Assembly (NCBI GenBank): GCA_016124315.1
Contig: WGNW01000001.1
Span: forward strand, 62,001 to 126,000
Direction: 5' to 3'
Source of the DNA: Alphaproteobacteria bacterium
GTDB lineage: Bacteria; Pseudomonadota; Alphaproteobacteria; SMXS01
DNA: 64,000 nucleotides
Below are positions 45,253 through 53,942 of the stretch, in pieces. The number at the start of each line of letters is the position of its first letter. The stretch's first letter is position 1. The notes under the pieces are model-generated. The model saw nothing but the letters and a program-made list of their open reading frames with translations, did not search any database and was not told the DNA's origin. The position numbers were made by a program, and so were the translations under genes.

Positions 45253-45750
45253 ATGACGGGTCAGGGATTTCGATGGGCGGCGGCGCTGCTGACGACGGCG
45301 CTGCTCGCGTCGCCGGCATGGGCCGGGACTTACGCGGACGACCTGGGGCAGTGCCTGGTCAACTCGACATCCATGGCAGACCGCTCGCACCTCGTCCAAT
45401 GGGTTTTCGCCGGCATCAGCCTGCATCCGGACGTCAAGGCGATGGCCTCGGTCACGCCCGAGCAGCGCGAGACGCTGAACCGGCAGGCGGCGGTGCTGAT
45501 GCAGCGGCTCGTCACCGTGGATTGCCGTACCGAAGCCGTCGCCGCCGTCAAGTTCGAGGGGCCCGACACGCTGGGCGAGGCGTTCTCGGTGCTCGGCCAG
45601 GTGGCCGTGCGCGGGCTGATGAGCGATCCCGCCGTGACGGAGGGCCTGTCCGGCCTGGACAAGTATTCCGACACGGCCAAGTGGGACGAGCTGTTCAAGG
45701 ACGCCGGCGTGCCCGTGCCGAAGGACCAGCCGGCCGCGCCGAGTCCGTAA
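45253..45750 (+). CDS. Secreted protein of unknown function
   Basis: Protein of 165 residues with a clear signal peptide (about 1-24, ending SPAWA). The mature part is mostly helical with two cysteines (in LGQCLVNST and TVDCRTE) that may pair. DDLGQCLVNSTSMADRSHLVQWVFAGISLHPDV is reminiscent of uncharacterised periplasmic proteins found in many alphaproteobacteria. No enzyme motif is visible. It lies 63 bases before putA on the same strand. Confidence 0.72.
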   Translation: MTGQGFRWAAALLTTALLASPAWAGTYADDLGQCLVNSTSMADRSHLVQWVFAGISLHPDVKAMASVTPEQRETLNRQAAVLMQRLVTVDCRTEAVAAVKFEGPDTLGEAFSVLGQVAVRGLMSDPAVTEGLSGLDKYSDTAKWDELFKDAGVPVPKDQPAAPSP

Positions 45751-45813
45751 GGCACAACCGGGAGGCGGGCGTGCTAGTCTGGCGGGCGGTCGGGCCGTTC
45801 GAACCGGGACAGC

Positions 45814-48800
45814 ATGAACCAACGCTCAAACGACAGTTCCGCAGACGCTGACGCCGCCACGGCGGCCATCGCCCTGGACTACCTGCTGGATGAGACCGAG
45901 GCGGTCTCCCGGCTGCTGCCGCTCGCCCGTTTGTCGCCGGCGGAAAAGGCGCAGACCGAGCGCGTCGCCCGCGACCTCGTGACGGCGGCGCGGGCCGGTC
46001 GACGGCGGCAGGGCGGCATCGACCGGTTCATGCAGGAATACGACCTGTCGACCGCCGAGGGTATCGCCCTGATGTGCGTCGCCGAGGCGCTGCTGCGCAT
46101 CCCCGACAACGCCACCGTCGACCGCCTGATCGAAAGCCGCATCGGCTCGGCGGCATGGCGGGAGCATCTGGGCGGCACGGATTCCCTGTTCGTCAACGCC
46201 TCAACCTTCGGGCTGGTGCTCGGCTCGCGGGTGCTGCGGCTGGCGGGCGAGACCGGCGGCGATCCGGCCGCGGTGCTCGCGCGACTCGCGGGCCGCTCCG
46301 GCGAGCCGGTGGTGCGTGCCGCGGTCCGGCAGGCCATGAGGCTGCTGGCCGGCCGCTTCGTCGCCGGCCGCACCATGGCCGAGGCGCTGGAGACGGCGCG
46401 GGCCATGCCGGGCTTCCGCTTCTCCTACGACATGCTGGGCGAGGCGGCGATGACCGGCGCGCAGGCGGCCGACTACTACGACCGCTATCTGGCCTCGATC
46501 GAGGCGCTGGCCTCGCCCGGCGCGCCGTTCGACCCGCTCACCGCGCCCGGCATCTCGGTCAAACTGTCGGCGCTTCACCCCCGCTACGAGCCGGCCCAGC
46601 GTGGCCGGGTAATGGGCGAGATGCTGCCGCGGCTGCGCCGGCTGGCCGAGGCGGCGCGCGAGGCAGGCGTGCTGCTGACGGTGGACGCGGAGGAGGCGTC
46701 GCGCCTCGCCCTGTCGCTGGACGTGATCGAGGCGGTGGCCGCCGCGCCCCAGCTGGCCGGCTGGAACGGCCTCGGCCTCGCCGTCCAGGCCTACGGCAAG
46801 CGGGCGCCTGCGGTGATCGACCGGCTGGCCGCGCTGTCGCGGGCGAGCGGGCGGCGCTGGCCGGTGCGGCTGGTGAAGGGCGCCTACTGGGACAGCGAGA
46901 TCAAGCTCGCCCAGCAGCTCGGCCTCGACGGCTTTCCCGTCTTCACCCGCAAGGGCGCCACCGACGCCTCCTACCTGGCCTGCGCCCGCAAGCTGCTGGC
47001 CGAGCCCGACGCCTTCCTGCCCCAGTTCGCCACCCACAACGCCCACACGGTGGCGGCGGTGCACGCCATGGCCGGCGGTCGCACGGACTGGGAATACCAG
47101 CGCCTGTTCGGCATGGGCGACGCCCTCCACGACCGGGCGATGGAGACGCTGGGCGTGGGCTGCCGGGTCTACGCGCCGGTGGGCAGCCACGAGACGCTGC
47201 TGCCCTATCTGGTGCGCCGGCTGCTGGAGAACGGCGCCAACACCTCGTTCGTCAACCGGCTGGCCGACGACCAGATTCCCGTGGAGGAGGTGATCGCCGA
47301 TCCGGTCGAGCGGCTGGAGTGGCTGTCGTCGAAGCCGCACCCCTCGGTCGCGCTGCCCGCCGACCTCTACCGGCCGGAACGGGCGGGCGCGCGCGGGCTC
47401 CTCGTCAGCGAGCCGCCCTTCGACGCGGCGATCCGCGCCGGGATGGCGGCGGCGCTGGCGGAGCCGCTGGAGGCCTGGGCGCTGGTCGGCGGCAGGCCCG
47501 CCGGCGGCGCGCCGCGCGAGGTGCGCGATCCCGCCGACCGGTTGCGGCTGGTGGGCACCGTGCGCGAGGCGAGCGCCGCCGACATCGACCGCGCGCTCGA
47601 CCTTGCCGTGCGCGCCGCCGATGGCTGGGACGGCTTGGGCGGCGCGGCCCGGGCGGTGATCCTGGAACGGGCGGCCGACCTGTTCGAGCGCGACCGGGCG
47701 CTGCTGATGGCGCTGTGCGTGCGCGAGGGCGGCAAGACCGTGCCCAATGCGCTCCCCGACCTGCGCGAGGCCACGGACATGCTGCGCTACTACGCGGCCC
47801 GCGCCCGCGAGCGGTTCGAAGGCTCCGTCGCGTTGCCCGGCCCGGCGGGCGAGGAGAACCGGATCGGCCTGCACGGGCGCGGCGTTTTCGCCTGCATCAG
47901 CCCATGGAACTTCCCGCTCGCCATCTTCACCGGTCAGGTGGCCGCCGCGCTCGCCGCCGGCAACGCGGTGGCCGCCAAGCCCGCCGGGCAGACGCCGCTG
48001 GCCGGCTTCGCCATCGTCCGGCTGCTGCACGAGGCCGGCGTGCCGCCCGACGTCCTCGGCTTCCTGCCCGGCGGCGGTGCCGAGGTGGGCAGCGCGCTGG
48101 TGGCGGACCCGCGGGTCGACGGCATTGCGTTCACCGGCTCCAACGCCACCGCCGATTCGATCCGGCGGGCGCTGGCGGCGCGCGGCGGCCCGATCGTGCC
48201 GTTCATCGCCGAGACCGGCGGTATCAACGCCATGATCGTCGATTCGAGCGCCTTCCTGGAGCGGGCGGCGGCCGACCTGGTCCGCTCGGCCTTCGATTCG
48301 GCGGGACAGCGCTGCTCCGCCACCCGAGTCGCCTTCGTGCAGCGCGACGTCATCGAGCCGTTCGCCGGTCTGCTTCGCGGCGCCATGGCCGAACTCCGGC
48401 TGGACGATCCCATGGACGCCGCCACCGATATCGGCCCGATCATCGACGAGCCGGCGCGGGAGACTCTCGCGGCCTACGTCGCGGCCGTGCGGGCGCGCGG
48501 CCTCGACGTCTTCGCGGCGGGCGCGGCGCCGGTGGAAGGCGTGTTCTTCCCGCCCTACCTGATCCGCCTCGATGCGCCGGCGATGCCGGAGCGGGAGGTG
48601 TTCGGCCCGGTGCTGCATCTCTGCCCTTACGAAGGCAGCCGGCTCAATGACTTGTGCGACCTGATCAACGGCGCCGGCTACGGCCTCACCCTGTCGCTCC
48701 ACACCCGTATCCCGCCGGTGATCGACCAGGTGGCGGCACGGGTGAAGGTGGGCAATTTCTACGTCAACCGCGACCAGATCGGCGCCGTCGTCGGCACCCA

Positions 48801-48957
48801 GCCCTTCGGCGGCGAGGGCCTGTCCGGCACCGGGCCGAAGGCGGGCGGACCGAACTACTTGCCGCGCTTCGCCACCGAGCGGGTGCTCAGCAGCAACGTC
48901 GCCGCCATTGGCGGGGTCACCGACCTGCTGTCCCTGGATCCGTGGCAGGACGGGTAG
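45814..48957 (+). CDS. putA: Bifunctional proline dehydrogenase / L-glutamate gamma-semialdehyde dehydrogenase PutA
   Basis: Protein of 1047 residues. The N-terminal half is a PRODH barrel: ISVKLSALHPRYEPAQ, GLAVQAYGKRAPAVID, VRLVKGAYWDSEIK, then FATHNAHTV and RLFGMGDAL, with substrate-binding YAPVGSHETLLPYLVRRLLENGANTSF. The second half is an aldehyde dehydrogenase: SPWNFPLAIFTGQVAAALAAGN, FTGSNATADSIR, the Glu in ETGG and catalytic Cys834 in SAGQRCSATR. It oxidises proline to glutamate with FAD and NAD. The length and start match minimalist PutA without the ribbon-helix-helix DNA-binding domain, so it is not a self-repressor. Confidence 0.94.
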   Translation: MNQRSNDSSADADAATAAIALDYLLDETEAVSRLLPLARLSPAEKAQTERVARDLVTAARAGRRRQGGIDRFMQEYDLSTAEGIALMCVAEALLRIPDNATVDRLIESRIGSAAWREHLGGTDSLFVNASTFGLVLGSRVLRLAGETGGDPAAVLARLAGRSGEPVVRAAVRQAMRLLAGRFVAGRTMAEALETARAMPGFRFSYDMLGEAAMTGAQAADYYDRYLASIEALASPGAPFDPLTAPGISVKLSALHPRYEPAQRGRVMGEMLPRLRRLAEAAREAGVLLTVDAEEASRLALSLDVIEAVAAAPQLAGWNGLGLAVQAYGKRAPAVIDRLAALSRASGRRWPVRLVKGAYWDSEIKLAQQLGLDGFPVFTRKGATDASYLACARKLLAEPDAFLPQFATHNAHTVAAVHAMAGGRTDWEYQRLFGMGDALHDRAMETLGVGCRVYAPVGSHETLLPYLVRRLLENGANTSFVNRLADDQIPVEEVIADPVERLEWLSSKPHPSVALPADLYRPERAGARGLLVSEPPFDAAIRAGMAAALAEPLEAWALVGGRPAGGAPREVRDPADRLRLVGTVREASAADIDRALDLAVRAADGWDGLGGAARAVILERAADLFERDRALLMALCVREGGKTVPNALPDLREATDMLRYYAARARERFEGSVALPGPAGEENRIGLHGRGVFACISPWNFPLAIFTGQVAAALAAGNAVAAKPAGQTPLAGFAIVRLLHEAGVPPDVLGFLPGGGAEVGSALVADPRVDGIAFTGSNATADSIRRALAARGGPIVPFIAETGGINAMIVDSSAFLERAAADLVRSAFDSAGQRCSATRVAFVQRDVIEPFAGLLRGAMAELRLDDPMDAATDIGPIIDEPARETLAAYVAAVRARGLDVFAAGAAPVEGVFFPPYLIRLDAPAMPEREVFGPVLHLCPYEGSRLNDLCDLINGAGYGLTLSLHTRIPPVIDQVAARVKVGNFYVNRDQIGAVVGTQPFGGEGLSGTGPKAGGPNYLPRFATERVLSSNVAAIGGVTDLLSLDPWQDG

Positions 48958-48972
48958 AGGGCGCGACGAAAC

Positions 48973-48996
48973 AGGGCGGTCCGTGAGGACCGCCCT
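48973..48996. terminator. Bidirectional hairpin between putA and the cold-shock gene
   Basis: AGGGCGGTCC (48973-48982) and GGACCGCCCT (48987-48996) form a perfect ten-base stem with a GTGA loop. It sits 15 bases after the putA stop and between two convergent genes, the usual place of a shared terminator. On the minus strand a weak GTTTC run follows. Confidence 0.65.
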
Positions 48997-49032
48997 TCCG
49001 TCCGCCGAAGCGGAAAAGCCTGCTGTGCGCGA

Positions 49033-49242
49033 CTACGCCAGCTGGAGATTGCTGGCAGAGGTCTTGCCGCTGCGGCCGTCACGCTCCGTGTCGAAGGTCA
49101 GCTTCTGGCCTTCGTTCAGGCTGGAATGGCCGGCGCGCTCCACGGCGGAGATGTGCACGAACACATCGGGGCTGCCGTCGTCGGGCTGGATGAAGCCATA
49201 GCCCTTCTGGGCGTTGAACCACTTCACGGTTCCATTGGTCAT
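49033..49242 (-). CDS. Cold-shock protein (CspA family)
   Basis: Protein of 69 residues from ATG 49242 with AAGGA upstream. A single cold-shock OB domain: [20 protein letters not shown] (RNP1) and [13 protein letters not shown] (RNP2), ending SASNLQLA. It binds single-stranded RNA or DNA and acts as an RNA chaperone. The frame opens 19 codons further upstream, but that lead is not part of the domain. It shares a terminator hairpin with putA and is preceded by the AT-rich stretch 49243-49576, which probably holds its promoter and leader. Confidence 0.93.
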   Translation of the reverse strand: MTNGTVKWFNAQKGYGFIQPDDGSPDVFVHISAVERAGHSSLNEGQKLTFDTERDGRSGKTSASNLQLA

Positions 49243-49576
49243 AGTGTCGTTTCCTTGTTCAATAAACGTAGTCAGCCGGATCAAATCCGACCGTGCCAAA
49301 TTTCGATATGGAGAGGAGGCGGTAGATGGCGCTCAACAGGCGTTGGAGCAGCCATGGCGGCCATGCCAGAACGAATTTTGATGAAGTCACCATGCACTAA
49401 TTTTTACCCAATGGCAAGTAGTAAGATGGCGATTTTGCAAATCGTTGGCGGCGGAGATTTGAGAAATATTTTGCGTGCGCGGTTGTAAATTCCAGATTTT
49501 TGTCCATTTTACGGCCTGCTGCGTATCCGGAAACCGGTCCGGAGCGCTTCGCCCCTGCCTGACAGAAAGCCCGGCC
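49243..49576. other. AT-rich intergenic region (334 bp)
   Basis: The only gap over 300 bases. About 49360-49510 is strikingly AT-rich compared with the rest of the window. It contains an inverted repeat CGATTT-TGC-AAATCG (49430-49444) and several TTG/TATT-like runs, but no gene that I can support. It should hold the divergent promoters for the cold-shock gene and for the small gene at 49577, and the cold-shock leader. Confidence 0.6.
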
Positions 49577-49840
49577 ATGCCCTTGGAAGCCGTTCGTCGA
49601 CGCGAAGAGATTTTCCTGCTGGAGCCCGAACTCCACGGCTGGGCGTCGGCCTACACGGATGACGTGAACCTCGCCTATGCGCTGGTGCACCATACCCTGC
49701 TGAAGTCGTGGAACAGCCTGCACCGCTCGCCCGCCGAAACCTCCACCCGGACCTGGCTGGCCGAAATGATGTGGCACACCGTCAGCAGCATGGGCTGCTT
49801 CGATCATTTCGGCTCCAGCGTCGGTGGGGCACTGAACTGA
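49577..49840 (+). CDS. Small protein of 87 residues, weakly like sigma-70 region 2
   Basis: Starts at ATG 49577. The stretch LEPELHGWASAYTDDVNLAYALVHHTLLKSWNSLHR, followed by TRTWLAEMMWHT, has the same helix lengths and hydrophobic spacing as region 2 of ECF sigma factors, where LxRxAxxLxxDxxxAEDLVQETxLRAW is usual. It lacks the acidic DAEDLVQ core and any region 4, so it cannot act as a normal sigma factor. It might be a decayed or regulatory fragment. Seven bases separate it from the next small gene, so the two form an operon. Confidence 0.55.
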   Translation: MPLEAVRRREEIFLLEPELHGWASAYTDDVNLAYALVHHTLLKSWNSLHRSPAETSTRTWLAEMMWHTVSSMGCFDHFGSSVGGALN

Positions 49841-49847
49841 GGCGGGG

Positions 49848-50105
49848 ATGATGAGTGAGTTCAACTATGGCGCACCGGCAGAACTGTTCCTGAGGCGGAT
49901 GGGCGAGGCACGCAAGCAGCTGCGCTACCAACGGTTCGATACCGCCGCCGCAGCCATCCAGTTCGTGGCGGAAGGCAAGGGGGCGCAGAAATTCTCCCTC
50001 GCAACCCTCGAGGTGGAGGACGGCCGGTTCGAAAAGGCCGACATTCTTCGGCTCTATCATGCGGCCGACTATCCGCTCGAGCGCAGCGGCGCGGCACCCG
50101 AATAG
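49848..50105 (+). CDS. Conserved small hypothetical protein (85 residues)
   Basis: MSEFNYGAPAELFLRR opens the protein; FDTAAAAIQFVAEG, LATLEVEDGRFEKADILRLYHAADYPL follow. I recall similar short proteins (FNYxAPAELF start, E-V-D-x-x-R-F-x-x-x-x-I-R-x-L-Y ending) in many alphaproteobacteria, without known function. Mixed alpha/beta, no membrane segment. It begins seven bases after the sigma-region-2-like gene and precedes the P450 by 128 bases. Confidence 0.65.
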   Translation: MMSEFNYGAPAELFLRRMGEARKQLRYQRFDTAAAAIQFVAEGKGAQKFSLATLEVEDGRFEKADILRLYHAADYPLERSGAAPE

Positions 50106-50233
50106 GGCCGAGCCGGCGCGCCATGTTGCGGCGCAGCACATCCTCCCCGTTGCAAAACGCGGCCATTCCTGTTCACCTGCAAGCATGACTGTGGCGGAGG
50201 CGGGACTCCGCCCACGGAAACCGGGAGAACGAG

Positions 50234-51541
50234 ATGCCAAGGACCACGCCGCGCACGGAACCGAACCACATGAAGTGTCCTGTGTCCCTCCGGGACGTGG
50301 ACCTGTTTTCGCCCGGCGCCCAGGAGCACTGGTACGAGGCCTACCCGATCCTGCACAAGGAGGCGCCGGTGCTGCGCATTCCGGGCGAGGGCACGACGCC
50401 CGAGCACGACGGCTTCGTGCTGACCAAGTTCGAGGACATCGCGCGGGTGGTGCGCGACCCGGAACGCTACCCGGCCTTCCTTTCCGACAAGCCGAAGCCC
50501 AACGCCGACGGTTCGGTGCCCCAACTCAACGCCATGCAGGTCTCGATCCTGACGCTGCGGCCCAACATGGAGCTGTGGCGCTCGCACCGGCAGGAGCTGA
50601 CCGATCCGTGGGTCGGCCCGGGCGCCGGCCGCAACACAGACATGATCACCCGCTATGCGGACGAACTGATCGACAACTGGATCGACCGGGGCAAGGTGGA
50701 CTTCGTCAACGAGTTCGCCCGGCCGCTGCCGCAGATGATGATGGCCACGGTGCTGGGCTTCCCGCTGTCCGACCTGAAGCAGCTCGAGATCTGGGGCACG
50801 GCCCAGGTGAAGCCGTTCGTCTACGGCCGCGGCCACCGCAACCAGCTCACCGCGGAGGAGATCGCCGACCAGTTCGTGGTGCTCGACGGCTTCAAGGAGT
50901 ACGTCCAGGAGCAGGTCGTCGAGAAGCGGAAGAACCCGAAGGAGGACATGATCTCCTTCCTCACCCAGGTCGAGTACAAGGCGCTGGGCCGCAAGCTGAC
51001 CGACATCGAGATCAACGGCGTGGTCTACGCCATGGTGATCGGCGGCCTGGAGACGACCCAGTACGCCATCGCCGAGCAGGCCCAATTGCTGTGCGAGGAC
51101 CCGGAGCTGTTCCAGCGCGTCAAGGCCGACCGGTCGAAGCTGCGCGCCTTCACCGAGGAAGGCATGCGGCTGCGCGCGCCGACCCAGGGCCTCTCCACGC
51201 GCTACACCACCCAGGACGAGGAATTCCAGGGCGTGAAGGTGCCGAAGGGTTCGACCCTGCACATGCGCTTCGCCGCCGCCAACGTGGACCCCGAGGAGTA
51301 CGAGTGTCCCTACGACCTGGACCTGGAGCGTAAGGGCCTGGGCCGGCACATGACCTTCTCGCAGGGGCCGCGCATCTGCCCCGGCGCCGGCATCTCCCGG
51401 CTGGAGCAGCAGATCGCCTGGGACCGGCTGCTCGACCGCATCGACAGCCTGGACTACGATGAGGGCAACACCTTCCGGCACCAGCCCGGCATCATGATGG
51501 GCCTGCTGGAGCTGCACCTGAAGTTCACCAAGGCGGCCTGA
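50234..51541 (+). CDS. Cytochrome P450 (third of three)
   Basis: Protein of 435 residues; the start could also be the second ATG at residue 13. I-helix VIGGLETTQYAIAEQ, K-helix EEGMRLRAPTQG and heme loop FSQGPRICPGAGISRLEQ with Cys382. It lies alone between small genes and a PEBP gene, with no ferredoxin or reductase nearby. Sequence around the active site (LNAMQVSILTLRPNMELWRSHRQ) differs clearly from the other two P450s in the window, so it is a different subfamily rather than a recent duplicate. Confidence 0.9.
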   Translation: MPRTTPRTEPNHMKCPVSLRDVDLFSPGAQEHWYEAYPILHKEAPVLRIPGEGTTPEHDGFVLTKFEDIARVVRDPERYPAFLSDKPKPNADGSVPQLNAMQVSILTLRPNMELWRSHRQELTDPWVGPGAGRNTDMITRYADELIDNWIDRGKVDFVNEFARPLPQMMMATVLGFPLSDLKQLEIWGTAQVKPFVYGRGHRNQLTAEEIADQFVVLDGFKEYVQEQVVEKRKNPKEDMISFLTQVEYKALGRKLTDIEINGVVYAMVIGGLETTQYAIAEQAQLLCEDPELFQRVKADRSKLRAFTEEGMRLRAPTQGLSTRYTTQDEEFQGVKVPKGSTLHMRFAAANVDPEEYECPYDLDLERKGLGRHMTFSQGPRICPGAGISRLEQQIAWDRLLDRIDSLDYDEGNTFRHQPGIMMGLLELHLKFTKAA

Positions 51542-51578
51542 CGGAGGAACGGGCCGCCGCCCGCGCATAGGAGCGGCC

Positions 51579-52124
51579 GTGGGATACGTGCGGACGGGAT
51601 TGGCGAGCGTCGTGTTGGCGGGCCTGATGCTCGCCAGAGGCGCTGTGGCGGCCGACGCGATCAGCGTGTCGTCTTCCGACCTGCAGGCGGACCGGCCGAT
51701 CCCCGATGCATATTCGGCCTATCACCAGAACATTTCACCGTCGCTCGCCTGGTTCCCGGTCAGGGGGGCGAAGGCTTACGCCGTGATCGTCGACGATCCG
51801 GATGCGCCCTCGCCGCAGCCGTTCGTCCACTGGGTCGCGTGGAACATCCCGCCGGAGGCCACCGGACTGCCGGAAGGGCTCAATCAGCGGCCCGGGACGG
51901 TTCCGCACGGCATGATCGAGGGGACCAACGGCACGGGCAAGACGGGCTATTTCGGGCCGCGCCCGCCGCGCGGCGATCCGCCGCACCGCTACCGATTCAA
52001 GGTCTACGCTCTCAACGAGCCTCTCAATATTGCGCCGGGCACCGACAAGGCCGGTCTCCTCGACGCCATGGAAGGGCACGTCCTCGCCGAGGGCGAGCTG
52101 GTCGCCACCTATCAGAAGCGCTGA
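51579..52124 (+). CDS. YbhB/YbcL-type PEBP family protein, secreted
   Basis: Protein of 181 residues from GTG 51579 (GGAG upstream). A signal peptide of about 24 residues (ARGAVAADA) directs it to the periplasm. PEBP signatures: NISPSLAWFPVRGAKAYAVIVDDPDAPSPQPFVHWVAWNIPP and GKTGYFGPRPPRGDPPHRYRFKVYALN. Bacterial members bind anionic ligands; a role as a phospholipid or kinase regulator is not established. Ends six bases before the convergent reductase gene. Confidence 0.87.
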   Translation: MGYVRTGLASVVLAGLMLARGAVAADAISVSSSDLQADRPIPDAYSAYHQNISPSLAWFPVRGAKAYAVIVDDPDAPSPQPFVHWVAWNIPPEATGLPEGLNQRPGTVPHGMIEGTNGTGKTGYFGPRPPRGDPPHRYRFKVYALNEPLNIAPGTDKAGLLDAMEGHVLAEGELVATYQKR

Positions 52125-52130
52125 GCGATC

Positions 52131-53819
52131 CTACTGGGCGGCGGCCTGGGCGACCGGATGGTCGGCCAGGTGCCGGTGGATGGCGTGCACCACCACCGAC
52201 CCTTCGCCCACCGCCGAGGCGACCCGCTTGACCGACTCGGCGCGCACGTCGCCGACGGCGTAGATTCCCGGGAGACTGGCCTCGTAGGCGCTCGGCTGCG
52301 GCACGGCGGGCGCCGGCCGGCCGGTGCGGACGAATCCCTGGGGATCCAGCTCCAGGCACCCATCGAGCCAGGCCGTGTTGGGGCTGGCGCCGATCATCAC
52401 GAATAGGTTGCCGGTCGCCAGCCGGGTCTGTGCGCCGTCGTCGCGGCACGTCCAGGTGACGGCGCGCAGCACCGCGTCGCCCTCGAGTTTGGTGATCTCG
52501 CAGCCGGTGTGGAGGGTGATCCGCTGGGAGCCGTCGATGCGGCGGATCAGGTAGTCGGACATTGTCGCGCTCAGTCCGGCGCCCCGCACCAGGATGTGGA
52601 CGTGGCTGGCGAGACCCGACAGGAAGACGGCGGCCTGTCCCGCCGAATTGCCGCCGCCGACCACCACCGCCTGCTGGCCGCGGCACAGTTGCCCCTCCAT
52701 GGCGGTCGCGGCGTAGTGGACGCCCTGGCCCTCGAAGCGCGCATAGTCGGGCACGGCGAGGGCGCGGTAGCGGGCGCCGGTGGCGATCACCACGGCGCGG
52801 GCCGTCACCAAGGCGCCGTCCTCGGTCTCGACCCGGTAGGGAAAGGCGTCGCAGTGGAGCCGGACGGCATGGCGGGAGATGGCCATGCGGGCGCCGAACT
52901 TCTGCGCCTGGATCTGGGCGCGGGCGGCGAGGGCCTGGCCCGAGATGCCGGTGGGAAAGCCCAGATAGTTCTCGATGCGCGAGCTGGTGCCCGCCTGGCC
53001 GCCGGGGGCAAGCCCTTCCACCACCAGCACGTCGAGTCCCTCGGAGGCCGCATAGACGGCGGCCGCCAGCCCCGCCGGGCCGGCGCCGACCACCACCACG
53101 TCGTGCACCTGGCCGGGATCGAGCGGGCCGGTCAGGCCCAGCCGGTCGGCCAGCTCCGGGACCGACGGATTGCGCAGCACCGCGCCGCCCGGCACGATCA
53201 CCGCCGGCAGGTGGTCGCTGCCGATCTGGAAGCAGAGCTGCACGTTGGTGGCGTTGGGGTTGTGCTCGGTGTCCACCAGCCGCAGCGGATAGCCGTTCCG
53301 GGTCAGGAAGCGCTGGATCCGCAGCGTGTCGGCGGCCTGGGCCGGGCCGACCAGCACCACGCCGCCATGGGCGTAGCGCATCAGGCCGACCCGCCGCAGG
53401 ATGAAGGCACGCATGACCAACTCGCCGATGTCGGCCTCGGCGGCCATCATCTGCCGGAAGGTGGCACGGTCGAGACGGGCGAGCCGCGTCGGCACGGCGG
53501 TGCGGGCGCTCACCAGGATCTCGTGGTCGTTGAACAGGTCGACCTCGCCGGTGAACTGGCGCGGGCCGTGGACGGTGAACACGTTCTCCCGCGCGTATTC
53601 GTCCATGTCGAAGATTTCCAGCGAGCCGTCGAGCACCAGGAAGAAGTCGACGCTGCGCTGGCCGCGCCGGAAGACCACCGTGCCCGCGGGCACGTCTTCG
53701 ACATCGCCGTAGGCGGCGATGCGCCCGGCCATCTCCTCGGACAGGTGCGGGAACATCTGGTATTCGCGGCTCTGGAGGTCGTCGCCCGCGGGAGCCTGCT
53801 GGTCGCCGTTCGTGCTCAT
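52131..53819 (-). CDS. cNMP-binding domain fused to a thioredoxin-reductase-like flavoprotein
   Basis: Protein of 562 residues. Residues about 20-130 are a cyclic-nucleotide-binding domain (GTVVFRRGQRSVDFFLVLDGSLEIFD, then FTGEVDLFNDHEILVSARTA). About 145-225 look like a thioredoxin- or receiver-like linker (RIQRFLTRNGYPLRLVDTEHN). From about 238 a thioredoxin-reductase fold follows, with VVVGAGPAGLAAAVYAASEG for FAD, VVVGGGNSAGQAAVFLS for NADPH and GIYAVGDVRAESVKRV near the end. The redox CxxC of TrxR is missing: the site reads GQLCRGQQ with one Cys. Known as a fused family in bacteria, but its partner is unknown. Confidence 0.87.
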   Translation of the reverse strand: MSTNGDQQAPAGDDLQSREYQMFPHLSEEMAGRIAAYGDVEDVPAGTVVFRRGQRSVDFFLVLDGSLEIFDMDEYARENVFTVHGPRQFTGEVDLFNDHEILVSARTAVPTRLARLDRATFRQMMAAEADIGELVMRAFILRRVGLMRYAHGGVVLVGPAQAADTLRIQRFLTRNGYPLRLVDTEHNPNATNVQLCFQIGSDHLPAVIVPGGAVLRNPSVPELADRLGLTGPLDPGQVHDVVVVGAGPAGLAAAVYAASEGLDVLVVEGLAPGGQAGTSSRIENYLGFPTGISGQALAARAQIQAQKFGARMAISRHAVRLHCDAFPYRVETEDGALVTARAVVIATGARYRALAVPDYARFEGQGVHYAATAMEGQLCRGQQAVVVGGGNSAGQAAVFLSGLASHVHILVRGAGLSATMSDYLIRRIDGSQRITLHTGCEITKLEGDAVLRAVTWTCRDDGAQTRLATGNLFVMIGASPNTAWLDGCLELDPQGFVRTGRPAPAVPQPSAYEASLPGIYAVGDVRAESVKRVASAVGEGSVVVHAIHRHLADHPVAQAAAQ

Positions 53820-53942
53820 GGCAGCGTCCGCCTCATGCGCCTCGACAGCTTGGCAACAATGATCCGCAGCGGGCGCTCCTGCGTCGCATCAGTAATTGCC
53901 GGCGGGCGACCGTTGTCAATACGGCCCGGTCGCCGAGCCGAC

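Noticed and set aside
44402-45319. Minus-strand frame of 305 codons opposite the nucleotidyltransferase-like gene
   Set aside because: No domain and low-complexity composition; the plus-strand gene is coupled to the SDR and has a G-DID motif.
45814-48957. Frameshift or truncation of putA because it is shorter than E. coli PutA
   Set aside because: Both enzyme domains are complete with active-site residues. The missing part is the N-terminal DNA-binding domain and C-terminal extension, normal for the shorter PutA class.
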